Source: an uncultured Methylobacter sp.
Lineage (GTDB): Bacteria > Pseudomonadota > Gammaproteobacteria > Methylococcales > Methylomonadaceae
Direction: 5' to 3'
DNA length: 45,512 nucleotides
Assembly (NCBI GenBank): GCA_903832775.1
Contig: CAILCX010000031.1
Coordinates: 1 to 45,512, forward strand
Program-made: the position numbers and the translations under genes
Shown: positions 32,479 to 41,814 of the stretch, piece by piece
Layout of the letters: each line of letters starts with the position of its first letter
Position numbering within the stretch: the first letter of the stretch is position 1
The notes under the pieces: generated by a model
The model's database searches: none
Told to the model about the DNA's origin: nothing
The model's input: the letters and a program-made list of their open reading frames with translations, nothing else

Positions 32479-33246
32479 TTAGACACTTACAAACCCATGC
32501 AAACCGCGCTTGGATTTAACGGCTAACCACTCTTTCAATTGTTTTAATTCTTCGGTTTCCTCCAAATCATCGAGACTCTGTTTGTTTTTTAACAATCGAA
32601 ATGCTGCCGATAAAACCTTATATCGCTCACCGGTAATACCGGCACGTCTTAGACCTAAGGTGTTCAATTTATAATGCCTGGCAGGCCGCCCGCCAATCAG
32701 CATAAATGGAATGACGTCCATATTAAGTCCGGTTGTGCCCTGCACTATCGCAAACGAGCCAATTCTACAAAACTGATGAGCAACAACAGCACCACCAATA
32801 AATACATTATTGCCAACTTCAACATACCCGCCAATCGCAACATTGTTTGCAAAAATGGTGTTGTTTCCTACTACACAATCATGCGCGACGTGACTGTTAT
32901 TCATAAAAAAACATCCCGAACCGATATGAGTCTCCGCATTTTCTTTAGAGGAACGATGTGCAGTAAAGCCTTCTCTAAATACATTATTGTCACCACAGAT
33001 CAACCAGGAAACAGTTTCTGACTTAAAACCGGTATCTTGCGGCAAGCCACCCAGAACTGCATGCGGATGTAAAATATTACCATTGCCCATTTTGACATGA
33101 CTATGCACCACGGCATGAGCACCGACCTGACAATCAGTTCCCAACACAACACCTGTTTCAATAACAGCAAAAGGCCCAACCGTAATATTGTCTCCCAGAG
33201 ACACGTCATTCGCTATATAAGCAGTAGGGTGAATATTGTGAGCCAT
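32479..33246 (-). CDS. LpxA-family UDP-GlcNAc acyltransferase homologue
   Basis: 255 residues, slightly shorter than E. coli LpxA (262). Left-handed beta-helix hexad repeats (IHPTAYIANDVSLGDNITVG and on) carry the family catalytic His as H122 in NSHVAHDC. FREGFTAHR and IPFMLIGGRPARHYKLNTLGLRR are typical. It would add the first acyl chain to UDP-GlcNAc in lipid A synthesis. However, no lpxD, fabZ or lpxB flanks it; it sits five bases from xerD. That suggests a second copy beside a standard lpx operon elsewhere, perhaps with a different acyl or sugar preference. The family call is firm; the exact role is not. Confidence 0.82.
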   Translation of the reverse strand: MAHNIHPTAYIANDVSLGDNITVGPFAVIETGVVLGTDCQVGAHAVVHSHVKMGNGNILHPHAVLGGLPQDTGFKSETVSWLICGDNNVFREGFTAHRSSKENAETHIGSGCFFMNNSHVAHDCVVGNNTIFANNVAIGGYVEVGNNVFIGGAVVAHQFCRIGSFAIVQGTTGLNMDVIPFMLIGGRPARHYKLNTLGLRRAGITGERYKVLSAAFRLLKNKQSLDDLEETEELKQLKEWLAVKSKRGLHGFVSV

Positions 33247-33251
33247 CTTAA

Positions 33252-34136
33252 CTATCCTCTTGGGTGATATTTTGAATGTAATTCTTTAAGCCTTTCGCGG
33301 GCAATATGGGTATAAATTTGCGTAGTCGACAAATCGGCATGACCCAACAATAATTGCACAACCCGCAAATCAGCGCCATGATTTAATAAGTGCGTAGCAA
33401 AAGCATGCCTTAAGGTATGAGGCGATAGCCCTTTGCTAATCCCGGCTTTTTTGGCATGCCGTTTGATAATATGCCAAAAAGCCTGTCTTGTCATATTGCT
33501 TGCTCGATTGGTAACAAATAAATAATCACATTGCCGCTCACCTAAAATTGCCTTTCTGGCTTGGTCCATGTAATTTTCCAACCAACTCATGGCTACTTCG
33601 CCGACCGGCACCAAGCGCTCCTTGTTGCCTTTACCGATAATCCTGACTACACCTTGCCGAAAACTAATTTGTTCGAATTTTAAATTAACCAGCTCGGAGA
33701 CCCTAAGCCCTGTCGCATAAAGCATCTCCAGCATAACTCTGTCCCTGAAACCTAAAGCATGAGTGACTTCAGGCGCTTCCAGCAATAACTCGACGTCTTG
33801 TTCAGATAACGAAGCTGGCAAGGGCTGACCGATATGAGGCGCTTCTATCAATGCCGTTGGATCGATTTTTATTATATTTTCACGAATGTAATAACCATAA
33901 AATCGACGCAAACTCGACAAGATGCGCGCTGATGACCTGTTGCCAATTCCGTCTTTATAACGACTGGCAAGAAAGCTTGATAGCAACCCACCATCAACTT
34001 CCAGAATCGGCATTTCTTTTAGCCATTTGGCAAAAATCCTTAAATCACTGCCGTAAGCTGACAGTGTATTCTCACTCAAGCCTTGTTCCACCCAGACGGC
34101 ATCTAAAAATTGGTCTATTAAAACAGTTGCTTTCAT
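33252..34136 (-). CDS. xerD: Site-specific tyrosine recombinase XerD
   Basis: 294 residues. The N-terminal SAM-like core-binding domain (about 1-95, LSENTLSAYGSDLRIFAKWL) precedes the catalytic domain with R145 (ATGLRVSELV), a Lys near 169-172 (IIGKGNKERLVP), H240 and R243 (SPHTLRHAFATHLL), H266 (LLGHADLSTTQ) and Y275 (IYTH). It ends EELHSKYHPRG-like, matching XerD rather than phage integrases. With XerC it resolves chromosome dimers at dif. It overlaps the ogt stop by four bases (ATGA), giving an ogt-xerD-lpxA-like transcript. Confidence 0.94.
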   Translation of the reverse strand: MKATVLIDQFLDAVWVEQGLSENTLSAYGSDLRIFAKWLKEMPILEVDGGLLSSFLASRYKDGIGNRSSARILSSLRRFYGYYIRENIIKIDPTALIEAPHIGQPLPASLSEQDVELLLEAPEVTHALGFRDRVMLEMLYATGLRVSELVNLKFEQISFRQGVVRIIGKGNKERLVPVGEVAMSWLENYMDQARKAILGERQCDYLFVTNRASNMTRQAFWHIIKRHAKKAGISKGLSPHTLRHAFATHLLNHGADLRVVQLLLGHADLSTTQIYTHIARERLKELHSKYHPRG

Positions 34137-34618
34137 TTTTTATGGTTAGCTTCAAATTCGAGTAATTTGTGCTTAACTTCCATCAAATCTCCTTTCGTTT
34201 GTCCACAATAGCCTCCCATTCCTGAAATCGACACAACACGATGGCAAGGGATAAATAATGCGTATGGATTATCTCTGCAGGCATTGCCTACCGCCCTCGC
34301 TGATGAATCTGTTTTTTTTGCCAAAGCAGAATAGGTCATAGTTTCTCCAAACGGTATTTCGCAGAGCATTGACCAAACCTTATTTCTGAATGGGGTACCC
34401 TGTTTTAACAGACTTATTTTTATGATTTTATACGGATTCAACCAATACTGATTTAACTCATTGTCAGCCGGTAGATTTACACTGCCACTTGGCAACCAAT
34501 CTGTTTGAACTATTACGCCATTCTGATTATGCAACATAAGTTGACCGGCAGGCGTCTGAAGACTTTTAAAGTCAATATCTCCCAACACATTTTCTACCCA
34601 CTGAATATTAAATGGCAT
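34133..34618 (-). CDS. ogt: Methylated-DNA-protein cysteine methyltransferase
   Basis: 161 residues, the Ogt/AGT size. The active site is IPCHRVV with C125, preceded by the DNA-binding segment MTYSALAKKTDSSARAVGNACRDNP and followed by GYCGQTKGD.MEVKHKLLEFE-type residues. It transfers O6-methyl (or O4-methylthymine) groups from DNA to its cysteine, a suicide repair reaction. It heads a short transcript with xerD (four-base overlap). There is no Ada-type N-terminal domain, so it is the constitutive form. Confidence 0.95.
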   Translation of the reverse strand: MPFNIQWVENVLGDIDFKSLQTPAGQLMLHNQNGVIVQTDWLPSGSVNLPADNELNQYWLNPYKIIKISLLKQGTPFRNKVWSMLCEIPFGETMTYSALAKKTDSSARAVGNACRDNPYALFIPCHRVVSISGMGGYCGQTKGDLMEVKHKLLEFEANHKK

Positions 34619-34680
34619 AACACAGCACCTGAATCACTTTATTTATTATCGAAAACAAGTCAATCGAACTATTTCCCATA

Positions 34681-34710
34681 AAAAAAGGCAGCTCAAAAGC
34701 TGCCTTTTTT
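34681..34710 (-). terminator. Terminator of the rplS transcript
   Basis: GGCAGC (34687-34692), loop TCAAAA, GCTGCC (34699-34704), flanked by A and T runs on both sides. It lies just beyond the rplS stop on the minus strand, so it ends the rpsP-rimM-trmD-rplS message. The A-run gives the U-tract on the minus-strand RNA. Confidence 0.93.
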
Positions 34711-34731
34711 AGACCGTGTAATCCAGCTTAA

Positions 34732-35073
34732 TTAAAGTTTTTCTTTAATACGGGCCGCTTTACCAGTCAAGTCACGCAAGTAATACAGCTTGGCACGACG
34801 AACATCGCCACGACGCTTAACATTAATCTCGCTAATTATTGGGCTATGAGTTTGAAAAACACGCTCAACACCTGTACCGTGTGAAATTTTTCTTACTGTA
34901 AAAGCCGAATTTAAACCGCGATTACGTTTTGCAATCACAATACCTTCAAAAGCCTGAATTCTTTCACGCTCGCCTTCTTTTACCTTAACTTGTACAACAA
35001 CTGTATCACCTGGACCAAAGTCAGGAATCTGTTTCAGCTGTTCTGCTTCCAATTCATCAATAATATTGCTCAT
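34732..35073 (-). CDS. rplS: 50S ribosomal protein L19
   Basis: 113 residues from the ATG at 35073. It starts [15 protein letters not shown], as L19 proteins do. An in-frame GTG two codons earlier is unlikely, because an AGGTG-like site spaces better to 35073. Core motifs are [41 protein letters not shown] and [27 protein letters not shown]19 sits at the 30S-50S interface. It is last in the conserved rpsP-rimM-trmD-rplS operon and is followed by a terminator. Confidence 0.98.
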   Translation of the reverse strand: MSNIIDELEAEQLKQIPDFGPGDTVVVQVKVKEGERERIQAFEGIVIAKRNRGLNSAFTVRKISHGTGVERVFQTHSPIISEINVKRRGDVRRAKLYYLRDLTGKAARIKEKL

Positions 35074-35087
35074 TACCACACCTTAAT

Positions 35088-35825
35088 TTAAACCAACTCC
35101 ACAATAAATTCTCTGAGCAATTTTTCCTGCTCTGCACTCAAATTCTTTTTTTTCAATAAATCCGGTCGCCTCTGCCAGGTTCGACCTAAAGCCTGTTTCA
35201 TTCGCCAGCGCTCTATATCCTTGTGATTACCCCCCATCAAAACTTCAGGGACCAACCGTCCTGCTATTTGTTCCGGCCTAGTATAATGCGGACAATCCAG
35301 TAAACCATCGCTATGAGAGTCTTGCTGGGCTGAATCTTCATCACCAAGCACACCGGGTAATAAACGCGTTACCGCATCAATCACCACTAAGGCAGCAAGC
35401 TCACCACCACTGATAACATAGTCACCGATAGACCATTCATCGTCACAATCTAGCTCAACAAAACGTTCATCAATGCCTTCATAGCGACCGGCAACCAAAA
35501 TCAAATGCGATACCTGGCTTGCATCGGCCAATAAAGCCTGTGTTATCGGCTTACCTTGAGGGCTTAAATAAACTACTTTAGCTAAATCAGAACCCGCATT
35601 TTTTGCGGCATTTACAGCATCATGTAATGGCTGATATTTCATCAACATTCCAGGACCGCCACCGTAAGGTCGATCATCAACAGTTCTGTGCCTGTCGACC
35701 GTATAATCCCTGGGATTCCATGCCGACAAACTAACTATATTACGCTCTATTGCCCTGCCGGTTACACCGTAAGTCGCAGCTGCAACGACCATTTCTGGAA
35801 ATAATGTTACAACACCAAACTGCAT
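35088..35825 (-). CDS. trmD: tRNA (guanine37-N1)-methyltransferase
   Basis: 245 residues, the TrmD norm. SPOUT-fold knot residues are visible in [13 protein letters not shown] and [17 protein letters not shown], with the N-terminal [10 protein letters not shown] and [13 protein letters not shown]. It methylates G37 of tRNAs that read CNN/CGG codons, preventing +1 frameshifts, using S-adenosylmethionine. The gene lies eight bases after rimM and 14 before rplS. Confidence 0.98.
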   Translation of the reverse strand: MQFGVVTLFPEMVVAAATYGVTGRAIERNIVSLSAWNPRDYTVDRHRTVDDRPYGGGPGMLMKYQPLHDAVNAAKNAGSDLAKVVYLSPQGKPITQALLADASQVSHLILVAGRYEGIDERFVELDCDDEWSIGDYVISGGELAALVVIDAVTRLLPGVLGDEDSAQQDSHSDGLLDCPHYTRPEQIAGRLVPEVLMGGNHKDIERWRMKQALGRTWQRRPDLLKKKNLSAEQEKLLREFIVELV

Positions 35826-35833
35826 ACCAATAA

Positions 35834-36337
35834 TTAAAACTCAGGATCCCAGTCGACAATAATCTTGCCGGCTTCCAAATCAACATTAATAATTGTTTGT
35901 CCCTGTAAAAACGGAATAACTCGTTCTCTATCGCCTTGGACAATAAGCACATCATTAGCCCCAGTTTCAAGAAGACCATCAACCAAACCTAAGTTAACAT
36001 TATCGATAGTCTCAACGCTCAAGCCAATCAGATCAGACCAGTAATATTCACCTTTAAGAGCTTTTGGCAGTTGATTTTTAAGGATATAAACATCCCATCC
36101 CATCAGGCTTTCTGCTTGATCCCTGTCATTAATATCGGCCAACTGGGCAACAATTGTCTTACCCTGCAACTGACCATCAACGATAGCAACAACCTTTGTT
36201 TCGTCGTTTCTTTTTAGCAGCCAGGGAGAATAAGTTAAAATATTTTCCCTTGGATCAGTAAAGGAAAATACCTTAACCCATCCCTTTATACCAAAAACGC
36301 CAGAAATCTTGCCAACGCTTACATGACACTCTGACAA
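35834..36337 (-). CDS. rimM: Ribosome maturation factor RimM
   Basis: 167 residues. The N-terminal RimM barrel has [22 protein letters not shown]. The PRC-barrel C-domain has [33 protein letters not shown] and IIVDWDPEF. It helps the 30S head mature around S19/h31. The frame offers no ATG near the expected start; a TTG at 36337 gives [10 protein letters not shown], so a rare start coupled to the rpsP stop seven bases upstream is likely. It lies in the rpsP-rimM-trmD-rplS operon. Confidence 0.97.
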   Translation of the reverse strand: MSECHVSVGKISGVFGIKGWVKVFSFTDPRENILTYSPWLLKRNDETKVVAIVDGQLQGKTIVAQLADINDRDQAESLMGWDVYILKNQLPKALKGEYYWSDLIGLSVETIDNVNLGLVDGLLETGANDVLIVQGDRERVIPFLQGQTIINVDLEAGKIIVDWDPEF

Positions 36338-36343
36338 CTGATT

Positions 36344-36595
36344 TTATGCCGCTGCTTTACGTGCGTCTTTAATCAATTTTACTACGCGATCTGAAGGTTG
36401 AGCACCATTGGCTTTCCAATAATCAACTCGCTCACAATCTAAACGTAATTTTTCTTCATTACCACGCGCCAAAGGATTAAAAAAACCCAGACGTTCAATA
36501 TAACGACCGTCACGACCGCTTCTACTATCGGTTACAACAACATGATAGAAAGGACGATTTTTCGCGCCACCTCTAGAAAGACGAATGGTTACCAT
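36344..36595 (-). CDS. rpsP: 30S ribosomal protein S16
   Basis: 83 residues starting [21 protein letters not shown], with [21 protein letters not shown] and [19 protein letters not shown]. These are the universal S16 features at the normal length. S16 is needed for 30S assembly. It opens the rimM-trmD-rplS cluster, with ffh 136 bases upstream on the same strand. Confidence 0.98.
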   Translation of the reverse strand: MVTIRLSRGGAKNRPFYHVVVTDSRSGRDGRYIERLGFFNPLARGNEEKLRLDCERVDYWKANGAQPSDRVVKLIKDARKAAA

Positions 36596-36731
36596 CTAAG
36601 TTCCTCAAAAAAATTTATTCACTGTTAATCCAACTATTTTACTTGATTTTGCCTATAAGTAAAGAACAACACACCAGCTATTACATTCACTTACTATATC
36701 AGCAAAATAAGTCATCATTAATGCGACAAAA

Positions 36732-38093
36732 CTACCGCCTCATACCCATGCCGCGAACATTATTTTTTATGCCGCGCATCATATTCGCCATATTACCGGC
36801 TTTGAAACGTTTCATCATTTTTTGCATCATCATAAACTGCTTCAAAATACGATTAACATCCGACAACTGCTGGCCACAACCGTCTGCAATCCGCTTTTTC
36901 CGACTACCTTTAATCAAATCAGGATAACGTCTTTCCTTCATGGTCATTGAATTAATCACGCCGATCTGCCGCGATAATTCCTTGCTATTAACCTTATCCT
37001 TCATTTCTTGGGGAATTTCATTCATGCCCGGCAATTTATCAAGCATCGAGCCCACGCCACCCATATCCTGCATTTGCTGCAATTGCTCACGAAAATCTTC
37101 CAAATCAAAAGCCTTGCCTTTTTGCAACTTTTTAACGAGCTTTTCAGCTTTTTCCTTGTCAACTTTTTGCTCAATCTCTTCAATCAATCCAAGCATATCG
37201 CCCATACCCAAAATACGGGAAGCGATACGATCAGGATAGAAGGGTTCCAATGCATCAGTCTTTTCACCCATACCGATAAACTTAATCGGCTTACCAGTAA
37301 TATGACGTATAGATAACGCAGCACCACCACGAGCATCACCATCAGCCTTGGTCAAAATCACCCCGGTCAGCGGCAAGGCGTCGTTAAACGCTTTTGCAGT
37401 AATGGCGGCATCCTGCCCAGTCATACTATCAACAACGAACAAAGTTTCAATTGGATTGATTGCCGCATGCAGCGCCTTAATCTCACCCATCATTTCGTCA
37501 TCGACATGCAGACGACCTGCCGTATCAACAATAATGACATCAAGGAACTTTCTCTTTCCCGCATCTATTGCGTTTCTAGCTATATCTACCGGATTTTGAG
37601 TTATATCACTTTCAAAAAAATCCAAAGAAAGTTCGTTTGCCAATACCTGTAACTGCTTAATCGCTGCAGGACGATAAACGTCAGTACTAACCACTCCGAC
37701 TTTTTTCTTTTGATTTTCTTTAAGCCATCGACCTAATTTTGCTACTGTGGTGGTCTTACCCGCTCCTTGAAGACCCGCCATCAAGATAATCGCCGGGGGA
37801 ACAGCATTAAGATTAAGTTTTTCGTTGGCATCACCCATCACGGCAACCAACTCGGCCTGAACCAGTTTAATCAGAGATTGCCCCGGACTAAGACTGGACT
37901 GAACTTCCTGGCCCAATGCGCCTAACCTGATACGTTCTATAAAGTCCGTAACCACCGACAAAGCAACATCAGCCTCAAGGAGAGCCATACGCACTTCGCG
38001 CAAGGTGTCTTTGATGTTGTCCTCAGTCAAGCGCCCCTGACCCTTAATTTTTTTAAGCGTGCTACTTAATCGATCGGTTAAATTATCAAACAT
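36732..38093 (-). CDS. ffh: Signal recognition particle protein Ffh
   Basis: 453 residues. N-domain (about 1-85), then the GTPase G-domain with GLQGAGKTTTVAKLG, DTAGRLHVDDE, TKADGDARGGAALS and GMGEK. The methionine-rich M-domain (about 295-453, with many Met near the end: FMMMQKMMKRF, MANMMRG, RGMGMRR) binds 4.5S RNA and signal sequences. It targets nascent membrane proteins to FtsY and SecYEG. It is upstream of rpsP on the minus strand and divergent from the ypjD-like gene, as in many gammaproteobacteria. The 4.5S RNA gene is not in the window. Confidence 0.98.
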   Translation of the reverse strand: MFDNLTDRLSSTLKKIKGQGRLTEDNIKDTLREVRMALLEADVALSVVTDFIERIRLGALGQEVQSSLSPGQSLIKLVQAELVAVMGDANEKLNLNAVPPAIILMAGLQGAGKTTTVAKLGRWLKENQKKKVGVVSTDVYRPAAIKQLQVLANELSLDFFESDITQNPVDIARNAIDAGKRKFLDVIIVDTAGRLHVDDEMMGEIKALHAAINPIETLFVVDSMTGQDAAITAKAFNDALPLTGVILTKADGDARGGAALSIRHITGKPIKFIGMGEKTDALEPFYPDRIASRILGMGDMLGLIEEIEQKVDKEKAEKLVKKLQKGKAFDLEDFREQLQQMQDMGGVGSMLDKLPGMNEIPQEMKDKVNSKELSRQIGVINSMTMKERRYPDLIKGSRKKRIADGCGQQLSDVNRILKQFMMMQKMMKRFKAGNMANMMRGIKNNVRGMGMRR

Positions 38094-38306
38094 ATCAGTA
38101 TCTTTATTAAATCTTCAAGGAAATCACTCACTAACACAAATGCGTTAGGACTATTTAGCCTGATATATTAACATAGCCTTCAAGGCCTTTGCATTAAACA
38201 GAAGGGATTTGGAGCCATGAAATCGTAATCTGGCATTTTTAAAGACAATAAGTCCACGCCGATATTTGGCGTTGTCTATTGATCAAAACCAACTTAAACG
38301 ACTGCA

Positions 38307-39098
38307 ATGAACACCATACTCGCCAATCTTTCAATATGCTCTTACGTGATAAGCACTCTGCTTATGGCTCGCAGTACACAACAAAATAAAAGACCCAGAT
38401 CCCCACTATATCTAGCATGGATAGCCGTTTTTACACACATCACTTACATCGTCATTGCCTTCGAAAAAAACGACAGCTTTAACTTTAGCTTTATCAGTAC
38501 CGCGGCTCTCGTATCATTAATTGTCGCGTTGTTATTATTAATTGCAACACTTAATAAACCTGTGGAAAAACTGGGTATCGTAATTTTCCCTATCGCTGCG
38601 ATCATGCTCGCACTAGAACTTAATCTACCTGAAAAACCACACCTGCTCCACACTCACAACTGGCAAATGAGCACACACATATTAACTTCAATTATCGCCT
38701 TTAGCCTTTTGAACATCGCCGCACTCCAAGCGATATTACTTGCCATCCAAGATCAGCAACTTAAAAGCCATCCACCTAAACGCTTTATTCAGTCCTTGCC
38801 ACCCCTACAAACCATGGAAACCTTACTGTTTGAAATGCTAGGCGCCGGACTTTTTTTTCTATCCATTTCCTTGATTAGTGGCTTTATCTTTATTGAAGAC
38901 CTATTCGCCCAGCATTTAGTCCATAAAACCGTCTTATCTCTTATAGCCTGGATTATATTTTCCAGCCTATTAATAGGAAGACTCCGTTATGGCTGGCGCG
39001 GAAAGACAGCAGTCCGCTGGACTTTATCCGGTTTTTTTCTATTGCTGCTCGCTTACTTTGGCAGCAAACTGGTATTGGAAATTATTTTACATAGATAA
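38307..39098 (+). CDS. ypjD: YpjD/CcsA-like inner-membrane protein
   Basis: 263 residues, about eight transmembrane helices. This is the cytochrome c assembly (CcsA/HemX) fold usually encoded divergently from ffh in gammaproteobacteria, as E. coli ypjD is. Conserved histidines sit in HLLHTHNWQMSTHILTSIIAFS and in HLVHKTVLSLIAWIIF, the helices that bind heme in the CcsA family. The gene product is a membrane protein with a possible heme-handling role; its exact function is not settled. It lies 44 bases before the PLP decarboxylase on the same strand and could share its promoter. Confidence 0.88.
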   Translation: MNTILANLSICSYVISTLLMARSTQQNKRPRSPLYLAWIAVFTHITYIVIAFEKNDSFNFSFISTAALVSLIVALLLLIATLNKPVEKLGIVIFPIAAIMLALELNLPEKPHLLHTHNWQMSTHILTSIIAFSLLNIAALQAILLAIQDQQLKSHPPKRFIQSLPPLQTMETLLFEMLGAGLFFLSISLISGFIFIEDLFAQHLVHKTVLSLIAWIIFSSLLIGRLRYGWRGKTAVRWTLSGFFLLLLAYFGSKLVLEIILHR

Positions 39099-39142
39099 AA
39101 AGTTTTTTCCGTTATGACCACTCCCAACTAAATTCATTCAAC

Positions 39143-40591
39143 ATGCTGGAAACCTCTGAAGACACACTGGATCCCTCAGACTGGAATGCCTTTCGCATGC
39201 AAGGCCATAAAATGCTGGACGACATGATCGATTATCTTGAACACCAACGCGATAACCCCGTCTGGCAACCCATGCCAGACGCCATCCGACAAACATTCCA
39301 ACAACCCCTTGATCTTGACCACACAGACTTGGCAGCTGCGCACAATATCTTTATGGGAAAAGTAATTCCCTACGCCTTAGGCAACGCCCACCCTGGTTTT
39401 ATGGGCTGGGTACATGGCGGTGGCACTCCGGTCGGAATGCTCGCGGAAATGTTATCTGCCGGTTTGAACGCCAATTTAGGCGGACGGGATCAGGCACCGA
39501 TTGGGGTTGAACGTCAGGTCGTTCAATGGGTTCGAGACTTGTTTGATTTCCCCGAAACTGCTAGCGGCCTTTTTGTTACAGGAACTTCAATGGCAAACCT
39601 GCTTGCCGTGCTAATTGCACGCACAGCAAGACTAGGTGTTAAAGTTCGCCAAAAAGGCATGACTAACAATGACCAACAATTAGTTGCTTACACCTCGACC
39701 AGCGCACACATCAGCCTGACCAAAGCCATAGAAATCGCTGGTTTCGGTAGTTCAGCACTACGAAAAATACCCGTCAACCAGCAATTTCAAATAGATATTT
39801 CAGCACTTGAATCAACTATATCCGAGGACAAAAAAACCGGACTGACTCCTTTTTTTATTGCCGGCACCGCAGGTAGCGCAGACGTTGGCGCCATAGACAA
39901 CCTTAAATCTCTTGCCGAACTTTGCCAACGAGAAAAAATCTGGTTTCATGTCGATGGCGCATACGGCGCATTGGGCATGCTGTCTCCTGATATTGCACCT
40001 CACCTGCAAGGCATCGAGCAGGCCGACTCAATTGCCTTTGACTTCCATAAATGGGGGCAAGTGCCCTATGATGCTGGATTTATATTGGTGCGCGACAGCC
40101 AGTTACAGCTCGACACTTTTTCTTCGCCCGCCGCATACCTAAAACGTGAGACCAGAGGAATGGCCGCCGGCTCTCCTTGGCCATGTGATTTTGGCCCTGA
40201 TCTTTCGCGCGGTTTCAGGGCGCTAAAAACATGGTTCACCCTAAAAGTTTATGGCGCCGAAAAATTAGGCCAGGTTATTTCAAATACCTGCGCACTGGCC
40301 CAGTATCTAAAGCTGCGAATTGAAGCCGAACCAAAACTTGAACTGCTCGCCCCGGTTGCACTCAATATCGTGTGCTTCCGCTATCGCAGCATAGATGCCA
40401 ATCGGATCAATGCCGAACTGGTCATTGCATTACAGGAATCAGGCATTGCGGCTCCCTCAACAACAACCATCAACGGCCAGCTAGCCATTCGTGCTGCTAT
40501 CGTCAATCATCGCACTACTTCACGTGATATTGACAACTTGATTGATGCTACGCTCTCGTTCGGTAAAATTGCCGCCCAATCTCAGGTATAA
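39143..40591 (+). CDS. Group II PLP-dependent amino acid decarboxylase
   Basis: 482 residues, fold-type I. The PLP lysine is K303 in DFHKWGQVPYDAGF. H189 (TSAHIS) is placed to stack on the cofactor ring, and D271 (FHVDGAYGA) pairs with the pyridine nitrogen. The N-terminus (MIDYLEHQRDNPVW, HPGFMGWVHGGGTPVG) is that of the aromatic-amino-acid/glutamate/diaminobutyrate decarboxylase family. The substrate cannot be read from sequence. It is first of three tightly packed genes (3-base gap to the ATP-grasp gene), so its amine product is probably used by the neighbours. Confidence 0.9.
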   Translation: MLETSEDTLDPSDWNAFRMQGHKMLDDMIDYLEHQRDNPVWQPMPDAIRQTFQQPLDLDHTDLAAAHNIFMGKVIPYALGNAHPGFMGWVHGGGTPVGMLAEMLSAGLNANLGGRDQAPIGVERQVVQWVRDLFDFPETASGLFVTGTSMANLLAVLIARTARLGVKVRQKGMTNNDQQLVAYTSTSAHISLTKAIEIAGFGSSALRKIPVNQQFQIDISALESTISEDKKTGLTPFFIAGTAGSADVGAIDNLKSLAELCQREKIWFHVDGAYGALGMLSPDIAPHLQGIEQADSIAFDFHKWGQVPYDAGFILVRDSQLQLDTFSSPAAYLKRETRGMAAGSPWPCDFGPDLSRGFRALKTWFTLKVYGAEKLGQVISNTCALAQYLKLRIEAEPKLELLAPVALNIVCFRYRSIDANRINAELVIALQESGIAAPSTTTINGQLAIRAAIVNHRTTSRDIDNLIDATLSFGKIAAQSQV

Positions 40592-40594
40592 ATA

Positions 40595-41809
40595 ATGAAC
40601 ACCTTTAATCATAAGCAACCGCTACTCGGCCTGGCCAAGCTGATGCGAATGGCATATTCCGGCGCAGACCTTGCCCCATTAGGTACGCAATTAATCGAAC
40701 GCGCCGAGACTGATACCAGCGGCAAGGCGCTGATGGATTTATCCACGGTTTTGCAATTGCGTGGCAATCGGGATCTGGCCTTGACCATGCAGGCCCAGGC
40801 TCTAAAAATTCAGCAAATATACACCCAACCAACGGCGACAGAAATGGTTGCTCTTAAGCTATTGGTGATTATGGGAGCAGGCGATTTAATGGCAAACACC
40901 CCGGTAGAATTTCTGTTGGAAGACTCGGATGTTGCGCTTGATATTGTCTACGCAACTCCAGAACTTCCCTTGCCTACTGAGCTTCCCAAGCATGATGTAC
41001 TGTTCGTTGCCATCGCCCAATCCGATCAAAACATGCCGCTATTAAAAGCGATAAATATCGCTCTAAGCGCCTGGCCTTGTCCGATATTAAACAAGCCTGA
41101 GCGTATTGCCCTGCTCTCACGTGACGAAGTCTGCAACTTACTATATTCGGCGCCGGGAATCATCATACCCACTACGCTCCGCTTGGCCCGACAGGTTTTG
41201 GAACAAGTTGCTGACAAACAACTACAGCTTTCAGATAGCCTTAAGGACGGTAATTTTCCTGTTATTATCCGCCCCGTTGATTCTCATGCCGGAAAAGACC
41301 TTGATAAAATCGATGATGCCAATGCGCTGGCTAGCTATCTGCAAGACATGCCCAATAAGGAATTTTATGTTTCCCGTTTTGTGGATTATCGAAGTCCCGA
41401 CGGCTTGTTCAGAAAATACCGCATCGTTCTGATTGACGGAAAACCTTATGTTTGCCATGTCGGAATCTCAGAACACTGGATGATTCATTACCTGAATGCC
41501 GGCATGGCCGAAAGCATGGAAAAACGTGCCGAAGAAGAACGCTTTATGACAGATTTCGATAATGAGTTTGCCTGCAAACACGCCAAAGCCTTTCACACCA
41601 TCTACGAGCGTGCAGGCCTCGATTACCTCGGTATTGATTGCGGTGAAACCGCTAACGGCGACTTACTGATTTTTGAAATTGATAGTTGCATGATTATTCA
41701 CGCCATTGATCCAGTCGACATTTTTCCCTACAAACAACCACAAATGAACAAAGTGTTCGGCGCCTTTCGCCAGATGCTACTCAACGTAAAGCAACCGGAC
41801 AACCATTAA
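40595..41809 (+). CDS. ATP-grasp ligase with N-terminal helical repeat region
   Basis: 404 residues. The first 80 are helical, TPR-like (MDLSTVLQLRGNRDLALTMQAQAL). Residues about 115-180 form an N-domain like the pre-ATP-grasp fold (HDVLFVAIAQSDQN, ILNKPERIALLSRDEV). The ATP-grasp core follows: FPVIIRPVDSHAGKDL, YRSPDGLFRKYRIVLIDGKPY, YLGIDCGETANGDLLIFEID with the metal-binding acidic pair. ATP-grasp enzymes join a carboxylate to an amine via an acyl-phosphate. It lies between two PLP enzymes with gaps of 3 and 5 bases. Together they suggest a pathway that makes an amine and couples it to an acid. Substrates are unknown. Confidence 0.8.
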   Translation: MNTFNHKQPLLGLAKLMRMAYSGADLAPLGTQLIERAETDTSGKALMDLSTVLQLRGNRDLALTMQAQALKIQQIYTQPTATEMVALKLLVIMGAGDLMANTPVEFLLEDSDVALDIVYATPELPLPTELPKHDVLFVAIAQSDQNMPLLKAINIALSAWPCPILNKPERIALLSRDEVCNLLYSAPGIIIPTTLRLARQVLEQVADKQLQLSDSLKDGNFPVIIRPVDSHAGKDLDKIDDANALASYLQDMPNKEFYVSRFVDYRSPDGLFRKYRIVLIDGKPYVCHVGISEHWMIHYLNAGMAESMEKRAEEERFMTDFDNEFACKHAKAFHTIYERAGLDYLGIDCGETANGDLLIFEIDSCMIIHAIDPVDIFPYKQPQMNKVFGAFRQMLLNVKQPDNH

Positions 41810-41814
41810 TTACA

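Noticed and set aside
33252-34136. Phage or integron integrase marking a mobile island
   Set aside because: The motif set and length match chromosomal XerD; no att repeats or phage genes nearby.
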